From Leuctra nigra (taxonomy: Eukaryota; Arthropoda; Insecta; Plecoptera; Leuctridae), in assembly GCA_934045905.1 (NCBI GenBank), contig OW203765.1, forward strand, positions 28,987,997 through 29,051,996: a stretch of 64,000 nt of DNA, read 5' to 3'. A model generated the notes under the pieces. It did no database searches, was not told where the DNA came from, and was given only the letters and a program-made list of their open reading frames with translations. Every line of letters starts with the position of its first letter. Within the stretch, counting starts at the first letter, position 1. This document shows positions 52,281-61,176 of this stretch, one piece after another. The position numbers were made by a program, and so were the translations under genes.

Positions 52281-54311
52281 ATGGTGAGGAATTATATTCG
52301 GATTACGGAGAGATCAAGTTATGGAGACACTAAACTGCAGGCGGCTATAACAGATGTCGTCGAAAATGGAGTACCTGTCCGCACTGCTGCGAAGAAGCAC
52401 GGAGTTCCTCGTGGTACTCTGCAGAAACGAATTAAATTTGGGAAGACCAGTGTCTTGAGTATCGGTCGATTTAAGACAGTTTTTAGTGTCGAGCAGGAAC
52501 TAGAATTGAAATATCATATTTTACATATGGAGTCTCTCTTCTACGGTCTAACTTCGTATGACGTCCGTAAAATAGCATACGTGTTCGCCGTGGGCAATAA
52601 TTGCGCTCATAATTTCAACATCGAAAAGAAGGTCGCGGGAAGGGATTGGTTTTTCGGATTTATAAAACGTCACCATCTTTCGTTACGTAATCCAGAAGCC
52701 ACCAGCATGGCCCGTGTGGCCGGTTTCCGCAGGGACAAAGTGGTGCGTTTTTACACTTTGTTGAAGGAACTTTTCGACGCCTATCATTTTGATGCTGACC
52801 GGGTCTATAATATAGACGAGACTGGCGTTACTATTGTTCAGACGCCCAAAAAAATTGTCGCATTGAAGGGAAGAAAGCAAGTCGGGAGGATTACATCTGC
52901 AGAGAGAGGAAAAAACATTACCGTTGTTGGCGCCATCAATGCTCTCGGTTCGTTCATTTCACCGATGATTATTTTTCCTCGGGTACGGATGAATGATCGT
53001 CTTCTGACAGGATGCATTTTTGGGACACTTGGAATTGCCAACCCTTCTGGATGGATTGACTGTGACATTTTCGTGAAATTTATTCACCATTTCATCTCGT
53101 GCACGAAACCCTCCAAAGAGAAACCAGTTCTCATTGTTTTGGATGGACATGCAAGTCACAAGTCTTTGGAAGTTGTCCAGCTATGCAGGGACAACAACAT
53201 CCATTTATTGACCCTCCCTCCACACACTAGTAACAAGATGCAGCCACTGGATCTTACAGTCTACGGACCGTTCAAGACATACTTGAATCAGGAGATGGAC
53301 ACGTGGATGTCGAACCACCATGGCATGAGAATTACTGACTATGACCTAAGTCCAATAATACAAACAGCATTTTTGAAAGCTGCGCAACCACTGTCCATCC
53401 AAAATGGCTTCGACAGGTCAGGGATTTTTCCGTTCAATCCCAATCTGTTCTCTGATGCTGATTTTGCAGCCGCAGACATGTTATCTGTGAATTATGAGGA
53501 CGCAGGTAATCAGCAAGCAGAAGCAATGGAATTGGAGGCTATAGAATTCGAGGCCACAGCATTGGAGGCCACAGCATTGGAGGTCCCAGCATTGGAGGCC
53601 CCAGCATTGGAGGCCACAGCATTAGAGGCCACAGCATTAGAGGCCTCAGAATTGGAGGCCGTAGAATTGGAGGCCTTAGAATTTGGCAGTGATATTGTTC
53701 CTGCAGAAAACCCCATTCTGCTGACTGATCGAGTACCGGAGGAAGCCGGTTCAGATGAAAACGAAGGCTGTGCTGAGGAAATTGGTGCTGAAGAAGATGG
53801 TCCCGCTCAAAATCAAGTTGGTGATTCAGTAGTTGCAAGTACGAGTGCCGCTGTTGTTAAGAAATTGAGTGTGGAGGAAATTTCGCCCATACCTAAGAGT
53901 AAGATTGCTGCAAGACCACAGAAGAAAAGAAAACAAGAAAAGGCTGAAATTATGACCAGCTCGCCAATGAAGCTTGTTCTCGAAGAAAAAATGGTTGCTA
54001 AGAAGCTGAAACAAGACAAAATTGAAGAAAAGAAAGCCAAGAAAGCTGAAAACGCTAAAATCCCAAAGGCTAAGAAAAAAAAGGACGTGGGAGTTTCAAA
54101 GACAGCAGCTAATAAGGCACACACGGCAACGAATCAATCTAAACCTACGTGTGCACTAAATACTGACACGGAAGATGTTGCATGTGCCCTTTGCGAAGAA
54201 CTTTACTCCGAGACGTCAGCAGAGGAGTGGATAACATGTCCTGGGTGCAAAAAGTGGATGCACGAGGAATGCACGGATGGCACTCAAAACGTTTGCGAGC
54301 TTTGCCGATAA
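52281..54311 (+). CDS. pogo/CENP-B-like DDD transposase with PHD finger
   Basis: This 676-residue nuclear transposase should cut at the element's inverted ends and insert at TA. Residues 10-55 form a psq-type helix-turn-helix (AAKKHGVPRGTLQKRI), and about 70-145 a CENP-B-type DNA-binding domain. The DDE_1 catalytic core follows: Asp179 in NIDETG, Asp288 in VLDGH and Asp324 in MQPLD, giving a DD35D spacing in the last pair. Residues 418-468 are a Leu-Glu-Ala repeat, 545-600 is Lys-rich (likely nuclear localisation), and 635-675 is a Cys4-His-Cys3 PHD finger (C635, C638, C653, C656, H661, C664, C672, C675). The ATG at 52281 is chosen because the sequence MVRNY begins many pogo proteins. No stop or frameshift interrupts the frame. 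Confidence 0.93.
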   Translation: MVRNYIRITERSSYGDTKLQAAITDVVENGVPVRTAAKKHGVPRGTLQKRIKFGKTSVLSIGRFKTVFSVEQELELKYHILHMESLFYGLTSYDVRKIAYVFAVGNNCAHNFNIEKKVAGRDWFFGFIKRHHLSLRNPEATSMARVAGFRRDKVVRFYTLLKELFDAYHFDADRVYNIDETGVTIVQTPKKIVALKGRKQVGRITSAERGKNITVVGAINALGSFISPMIIFPRVRMNDRLLTGCIFGTLGIANPSGWIDCDIFVKFIHHFISCTKPSKEKPVLIVLDGHASHKSLEVVQLCRDNNIHLLTLPPHTSNKMQPLDLTVYGPFKTYLNQEMDTWMSNHHGMRITDYDLSPIIQTAFLKAAQPLSIQNGFDRSGIFPFNPNLFSDADFAAADMLSVNYEDAGNQQAEAMELEAIEFEATALEATALEVPALEAPALEATALEATALEASELEAVELEALEFGSDIVPAENPILLTDRVPEEAGSDENEGCAEEIGAEEDGPAQNQVGDSVVASTSAAVVKKLSVEEISPIPKSKIAARPQKKRKQEKAEIMTSSPMKLVLEEKMVAKKLKQDKIEEKKAKKAENAKIPKAKKKKDVGVSKTAANKAHTATNQSKPTCALNTDTEDVACALCEELYSETSAEEWITCPGCKKWMHEECTDGTQNVCELCR

Positions 54312-54622
54312 TCAATTATCAATAACTTCATTCATGAATACCTAATGGATCGCATGTACCTGATTACAATTGGTCCAATTGCTCACAATTTCTTAATATA
54401 AGTACTAATTTCAACGTTTTCTTATGTAGGTTATGCAGTTCCTTTACAGACGGATGGCACTCAAAAATATTGCGTGTTTCGTCGATAAACAATTTATCAA
54501 TAACTTCATTCATACCTAATGTATCACATGTACCTGATTACAATTGGTTCAATTGCTCACAATTTCTTAATAAACTAATTACAATGATTTCTAGTGTACG
54601 TTATGCAGTTTCTATACAGTGG
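54263..54622 (+). repeat. duplicated 3' end of the transposase gene
   Basis: The segment starting CGGATGGCACTCAAAA (last CDS codons and 3' UTR) recurs at about 54449, preceded by TTTACAGA, with matching text up to GTTATGCAGTT. The second copy reads on to a stop (TDGTQKYC...) but loses the CELC pair. Confidence 0.8.
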
Positions 54623-55632
54623 CCCCTCTTGCCCCATCACCTGGCTCATCTTGCCCCATATGTGGGGCAAGATGAGCCTTTTCCCATTTTCTGTATTTTA
54701 ATTTATAACATATTAGAGTAATGTACTACATACATGCAAAAATAATAATTACTTAGCTAAAGTATGTACCTATGAGAAAAAAATTAATTGGGGTTCTTAA
54801 TTATAATAATATAATATCTACAGCTATAGTCCCTTAGGGGGCTCTGGCTGCCCCACTCTCCCCTATTACTTTAGATAAAAATCTAGTCAGTAATTATTTG
54901 AGCAGCATGGCTCAGTGCACTAGTCACTTATACAAATCTCATTGACGGCCTTCTTGTAATGAGCGCTTTCGCTATTTCCCTCAGTCACGATATTGAGAAG
55001 TATGATTGATTAATATGACCCTAGAAATAGTGGCAATAACGAATAGACTAGGCCGCTTCCGTTTATTCGTTATTCGTTTATCCGTTTATTTCCTCTGAAT
55101 ATTGACAAAATACCAAAACTGCCAGTAGGTAAGAGTACTAGTTATATTAAAACGTAGTATGATTCGTCGATAATGAATGTGATATACTCAGGAAAATATA
55201 CTTGTAGAGTTCTTCCTATACTTTTAGGATAGAAAAGTGTCTTTAAAAAAACGATGCGCCAAGTCCTTTTTTTAAGTATTTCTCGGGGGTTGATATTTTT
55301 ATTTCAATGGTACGATTAAAATTTGGAAAATTCGTTGACTTGGCTCCTTTTTTGATATCACTCCTTTTCAGTGCTGAATTTTTAGATTTCTTCTATTTTT
55401 TTTTATAGTTAAAGAGACTTGGCTGGTATTTTTACACGGAGTGTTTTTTCTGGGATCATTTTTATCAGCAACAAAACGTGATATCACACAATCAGGGCCC
55501 CCTGTTTCTCAAAAGCTAACGTAATCAAGTTTTTTTATACTGGGGTGGATCCTAGAGTGGTTTTAATTAAAGAACTTAGGACCAAGTATGTTAATTTCGA
55601 TTATTTACGTGTCTACGATTGCGTCATTATTT

Positions 55633-55875
55633 CCCACATTCTACTTACTGCCTCCTAGCGGCCATTATTCTACTTCAACTTCCACCTGTGCAATGCCACC
55701 TGGGAAGAATCAACATGTCATAGGTCTCTGATGTCACTGCCAAAGCTATCGGCTAATTTACATAGCTCTTGAGTTGCCAGTGACATCATTATGTCAGCAG
55801 AGCTTTTCTCCCCGTGACTGAGGTCTAAGATGAAGTAGAAGAATGGCCTCTAGAGGGTAACAAGTAGAATGTAGG
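55633..55875. mobile_element. MITE with about 48-bp inverted ends
   Basis: Arm CCACATTCTACTTACTGCC (55634 on) pairs with the inverse of the arm ending at 55875 (CCTACATTCTACTTGTTACC on the minus strand). Inner TGATGTCACTGCC / CCAGTGACATCA add to the fold-back. Confidence 0.7.
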
Positions 55876-58283
55876 ACTCGATGGCACATTGTTATCACAG
55901 AAAGTTCATATGAACCACAAACAAGACAACCTCTTAACCATATTGACCATATTGAGATTTCTACAAGTAATATTCCAGAAATTATTTCAAGTACATTATT
56001 TCAGCTTCCACATGTAACTGACCTAGACGAATGTCATGTTACTGTTTTTAGATGCATTCCTATATATAACTAATTCCAACTTTTGACATCATTTAGGTTA
56101 TTTCCTATCAGGACTTACTGCCAGAAAACACAGCGTACGATCATACGTGTTTTGAACAATAAATAATAATTTAAAATATATTTTGCAGAGTCATTATTAA
56201 GGTTCTCTAGATTCTTTCTTGTTTCATACTATTGTTATATTTAGTTTGTTTTTTAGTTTACTGGACTAATTTCGTCGGACCATGTTCTCTCTTGGGCCAG
56301 ACCTCACTGGTGCAGTGATGCAGTGAAGACTTAATGCAGCCTGTTGCACCCACTTGCAATTGCACCTCTTGCCACGTGTATAATGCATTGACGAGAAGTT
56401 TCAAGTGAAGCTGAAGTGTTTACGTACTGTTGACAGCACACTTGGGTTTTCAAAGGGAATATGAAGTATTGTAATACTCACTTAAGTTCTCAAATCTAAT
56501 AATATTTATGTCATGTTTTCAGTATTTAAATCAATTGTGTCATTTATTTAATCGTATACATAGTTTCCTTAAATATAGTTTGGAATTGGAAGACACATTA
56601 ACATGCTATTTTCTACAAAAGTAGGTATTTAGTATCAATATTTGAATATTTATAAATATAAATAGGAGTATTCAATAAAAATAATGAAAATGAGTCTGTT
56701 TTTAACAATTTTAACATCGTAAAATTAAACACTGATAATATTGAATTACCTACTCAATTTTCATCTCAGTCTCTAAAAAATATATTGGATTTTTATTTTT
56801 CTGAAACTTTGTATTTCTTATTCATACAATTATTTGTAAAGGACGTGTTATAAAAAGTTGAGTGAACTCAAAGAGCTCAAAACACAGCCAAAACATAATA
56901 TTTTGTAAAAACTGGTGTGGAACGAGAACCAAGTTTAAATCAACTCTTTTTCTACTCTTCTATATTCAGGGACATTTACACGAGTTTTTGCTGATTCGCA
57001 ATCATCAAGGCACTTTCAGGTCACGTGCCTGGTTACAATAGCTTGTTATAGCAGAGAACTCGCTGGCAAATTGCAGTCTCAAATGCAAGGCAAATCAGAA
57101 CCGACGGAAGCAGTCGAGAGAAAGAACGAAAGTAACCCACGTTTCACAGTGTATAGAAGCCAGCCATTACCAGAGAATCAATGGACGTTGCTTTCGGAAA
57201 AACAAGAGAATGTATGTAGTGAACATTCAAATATAATGCCCCATTATTTGTTTGAGCAAAGTCGTAGCAAAGTAAGAAGAAAATACAAAGGTGCTTGAAG
57301 TATCGTTTGAATTGATTTCTAGGAATACGCCCAGTAAACGCGTTGTTTAGCCTTCGAAATACATAGAAGACCTTGACTCCGGACATTTCTTTCAGATTAT
57401 CCATCAGTTATGCGGATTGTAAACTATTTTTTGTGTGTGAAACCAGGAAACCGATCTTGCTAAAAATCGACAGGGAGACAAACTGCGTACAGATTTTTTA
57501 TGAAAAAATTAAGCTTATCATTTATTTTGAACTGTAATGCGAAGAGAACTAAAAACAGAGGTTCGAGCCATAAGTTTCAAAGCCGCTCTCTTAATTAAAT
57601 ATTGTCTTAACACTTTTTAATTAGCGCTGCATGCCAGAATTCATTCTAACCCAGATGGTAGTTACTTGAACGCCATCCAATATCCTCCAAATGGCTGTAT
57701 TTCTATGAGTCCGCAGCAACGAAGAGTAAGATTGAAAATAAACGACATCTTGAGCTCTTGCTGGCTGTCTCTATGGGTCCGAGCATCATCAGATCGAATC
57801 TAGAAGATGCTGAGCCGATTGCAGGTGGATTGGCCCACAGGTGTTCACTTATTGGCTTTACATCGTTTGTGGGACCAATTTCAACTTTGATTAGAAAAAT
57901 AAATAACATTAGTTTTTTTATATCAGATCGAATCCGATAAGGTAGAAAAGTTCTGGATGTAATAGAAAAATAAACGTTGTTAAATTATAAGGCTGGAGCT
58001 GGATTTCGTTCGTCTGATTGAAAATGTATTTCAGCTTGGGATGTTAAATACGGTACGATTATTTTTTAAGGTGCACGTCCAAATTTACATAGTTTTGTTT
58101 ATCAATACAATTTTATCTATAAATCGGTTCGCCTATACCTTTTCAGCAGAAAAATTAATGGGCACCTTATTTGGGGAGATAAAAATGTTAAAATCGTTGT
58201 AATCACAAAATTAATAATCATTCAATATCACTGATATGAATGAAAAATTAATAAAAAAAAATCAGAACGCATGGTGAAAATAA
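55876..58283. other. stretch without recognised gene
   Basis: A 75-codon plus-strand frame at 57071-57298 and overlapping frames at 57700-57940 have a protein-like feel but match nothing I know. The region is otherwise A/T-rich. Confidence 0.35.
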
Positions 58284-58828
58284 TTGAGTGAGTGTAGTGA
58301 GCGTCACTTTCTCTGTGTGTTTTTTGTGTGTTCATTGCCCAGGTAAAACCGTTCACAAATCGATCTGAAATTTTGCATACGTACTTGTGTAATCCATGAG
58401 GTCTGTGGGATCGCTTTTGAACATGATCCTGTGATTGAATGATAAATGAAATAGGTATGTAGCTCACACCGTTTGACCTATCAAATGGTCTTCGATATAT
58501 CTGATCAAACTCATATTTTGCATTTTCTCTTACAAATTTTCAGACCAATGAGTCAAGAAAAGATGCACTGATTGGCAGTTTTAATAACAGTCAGAAATGA
58601 AGTATGGAAATTAATGTTTTCCACTGCAACTGAATCTGATTTGCTTTATCTATACCAAAGTGTACAGATTGCTATTGCTATAGAAAACAGATACTTTTAT
58701 GTTGATTGAGTGGATTACATTGCAATTCAATATGGATATGTTTCTGTGCGTTTGGTACGGAATTCCGGCTGGAGAATTTGCACGTACCGGTGCTTGCTCA
58801 TTAACGCGTTACACTGAGCGTTTTCCTA
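58284..58828 (+). mobile_element. GAGCGAGCG-end element (Helitron-like), diverged copy
   Basis: Left end TTGAGTGAGTGTAGTGAGCG and right end ACGCGTTACACTGAGCG then TTTTCCTA match the family; CGATCTGAAATTTTGCATAC lies inside. Confidence 0.65.
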
Positions 58829-59579
58829 TAGACTACTTAATTCATAGTACAATTAGTGTTTAATTATTTTTTGTTAGCCACGAAGAGATTCGCGTGTATT
58901 AATGACGCAACGAATTAATCAGATCTCGATCGCTAACTACGAAGTGATTCCCCACGTGCCTGCGCGATCTCATCTCAATCAGTGTAATAGTTTTAATTGC
59001 GCGTGTAATCAGCGTCACGTGAACTCGATGTCACGCGAGAGCCGTGCGTGTTGATGCAAGACGTGTTACTATAAGAGTCTTCGGGCTCCAGCGCAGCATC
59101 CAGAGAAGATGAGTCTCTTGAAACAATACTCAGAGATCAAGGAAACACAGCAACGTGAGAAGTTACTGAATAACATACTTTGAAGGAGTAAGATTTCCCC
59201 TTTCCTGAGAAATCGTTGAAATTCTACATATACGTAGAAAATATCATTCTGGACCATAATATGCCAAGAAACTGTACTCAAGCTGAAATAATTTTCGAGA
59301 TAAATCACTTCAAAGTCAAAAGTTACAGTTTTTCTTTATACATAAAAAGATATGCTGAATTGCTGATAATTTCAAAAGTGTATCTATAATCTCCTTTCAA
59401 TTCAAACCTATAGATTTCTTTGAAAAACTATAACTACATCGTGAATCAGTTTCAATATTTAATTCTAACAGTTTTAAATCCACGTTTCTGAATTATTTAT
59501 TGAGGTAAAATTGTGTTGTCATGATGAAACGGTCTTCTAGAAACTCGCATTTCTTCGCAGATTTTTTGATATTTTACCA

Positions 59580-59727
59580 TCTTGTCTTTCAATACTCCGC
59601 TAACTTTTATACGGTTGATTAGGACTGTGTTGTCATGGCAACAACCAATTGAATGACAGAGTTTTGTACTAACTAACTGTTAACAACTAATTGAGACTTT
59701 AGCAGAGTATTGAAAGACCGGCCCTTG
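59580..59727. mobile_element. small MITE
   Basis: Arms CTTGTCTTTCAATACTCCGC and the inverse of AGCAGAGTATTGAAAGACCG lie about 100 bp apart. Confidence 0.55.
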
Positions 59728-59929
59728 ACTCAACTAATAGTTTCAGATTCAGCAACAAAACAAGAAAGCAAGACTCAAAACATAGAAACATGGTGAAAAC
59801 ATTAATTGAACTAAATGGAATAATTATTAGTGAAAACAGAAACGTATAATTGAAGAATTTCGGTTAAAATATGTCATCTGGTGAGTTGAAAGTTTGCCTC
59901 GGGAGGAAATCTTGAATCTTGATTTAAAA

Positions 59930-60150
59930 GTGTATCCGTATAATTCAGGTCCCGGGTTCGATTACTGAGGGCAAACTTCATGACTGGAGTTTTCTCGTGG
60001 TTTTCCTAAGACGAGAGCTACATTCTGGGAAGATTACATATTATTAGACCACGACTGCCCACTTCCCATCATCATTTTCATATATTCATCATCATCATCA
60101 GAATAATCATTCATCTGTCGTCATTACGAAGTTGCAGAACAGTGTGACTT
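59930..60150 (+). mobile_element. SINE (family 1), 5'-truncated
   Basis: Box B GGTTCGATTAC (59954-59964) and the body GACTGGAGTTTTCTCGTGGT with the CATCATCATCAGAATAATC tail match the copy at 15322-15575. Confidence 0.75.
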
Positions 60151-60988
60151 TGAACGGATATAAAAATTTAACAGTCATGTAAAAACCGTCCATACTTGAA
60201 GTTCATTCCTATGTTTTAGTTCTACTGGCGGAATACATTATTGTGTTCTTTTACGTTTGTCGAAGCCCAATCCTTATTATACTAATGTGCAGTGTCTATA
60301 AAAAAGGAATGTTTCTGATGCTCTGATGATGAAGGAAAAGAGAACAGTAAGTTTGTATAGTGGAAACTTCTACGGAATCCGATCCTGAATGTGCTCCTTT
60401 ATCTTTTGTTTCAGATGATAAAGATACAAGAGTAGTCAGACAAATCTGCTATTTCTTCTTAATCTTCTACTAGTGTAATGCGGTGTTCGTGTCAAGCTTC
60501 GCCCAGGGCAAGACTAGAAATCCGAATCAATTGGTCCAGTTTGAATTTATTTTGAGGGGAAAATGCAAATGAATTCTATTGAATGTGCTCGAGGAATGCC
60601 CCATGGCGTGCAGCGATGCAGGATTCAGAATATCCAGATAATTGCAAATGTTTCTTTTGTGTGGAACAAAATGAAAACATTTTGCTTCAAAATATCCTTT
60701 CACTTATGGTGACGTCTCTTTGTGCTATAATATTGAGTATAATTAAGATTGATTTATTGACTCAAATTTAAATAAACGGTATAGGTAATAATGTTTTAGC
60801 TTCGTTTATAGAAAAGACATCTATGAAACAGTATATTTTTTTTCTTCACCTTCTCGTCCTTATTTATTAAAAATTAACGATGTTTATAATGAGGTGCCAT
60901 CTTCTAAAGACCTCCTCAAAATCAATTTTCCTCGAAGTTTCCAATATCTAAAATCGCATAAAAAATATCTAAAAGATTGCTAATTTAC

Positions 60989-61176
60989 TTGTGCCAGTGT
61001 TTTTATAATCGATTTCCGAAAAGCAATCACATGCTTTGTATCAGCTGGGTTTCCCTGCACAATCTGCCCCTGTTCTGTTACAAAGTGTAAACAACCTAAC
61101 TGCTGGCTATAATCGATCCTTGAGGCGTCAGGTCCACAAGAAATCAGATTCAGCACAGTCATTTCCACCCACTCCA
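60989..61176 (-). CDS. candidate coding exon of an unidentified gene
   Basis: On the minus strand an acceptor (GTGTTTTCAG) precedes 188 bases that stay open, then a donor CAA|GTAAAT at 60988. The reading is GCGC-neutral and protein-like: VLNLISCGPD, then RIDYSQQLGCLHFVTEQGQI and AFRKSIIKTLAQV. The last part faintly recalls the start of lipid-transfer (vitellogenin-type) modules, in which an FKRGI-like helix follows; this is an impression only. No neighbouring exons of such a gene could be found in the window, so it may also be a processed fragment or chance. Confidence 0.35.

Larger units (their letters stand above)
51507..54863 (+). mobile_element. intact pogo-type transposon, 3.36 kb
   Basis: Inverted ends GGGGAGAGCGGGGC (left) and, on the minus strand, GGGGAGAGTGGGGC (right) are flanked by TA at 51505-51506 and 54864-54865. 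Repeated GGGGCAAGANGAGCC words lie below the ends (51533, 51873, 51897, 54600-54680 regions) and are candidate transposase binding sites. It encodes the complete transposase at 52281-54311. An acceptor-like TATTATTTCAG lies 11 bases before the ATG, suggesting a spliced 5' leader. Confidence 0.9.
49745..55456. mobile_element. composite palindrome-ended element, long copy carrying a pogo insertion
   Basis: The left end CTAGTGGAGCGGTCGCTCC and about 1.2 kb with CCGGAAGTGACGTCAT phrases match 19016-19944. It joins, at the same point as there, a pair of 232-bp inverted arms (50969-51200 and 55225-55456). The loop between the arms holds about 300 bp, the pogo element at 51507-54863, and about 360 bp. 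The element's own class is unknown; the transposase inside belongs to pogo, not necessarily to it. Confidence 0.85.
50969..55456. repeat. 232-bp inverted arms of the long composite element
   Basis: Arms 50969-51200 and 55225-55456 match base for base across nearly all their length, with a few mismatches only at the inner end. GCCAAGTC words occur in mirrored places. Confidence 0.95.
58829..60988. other. stretch with MITE, SINE and a CpG-rich patch
   Basis: 58950-59060 is CpG-rich and has CACGTG and TCACGTGA words. A fold-back lies at 59580-59727. A SINE lies at 59930-60150. No gene recognised. Confidence 0.4.

Noticed and set aside
52683..54124. Minus-strand frames across the transposase
   Set aside because: Shadows of the real plus-strand gene.
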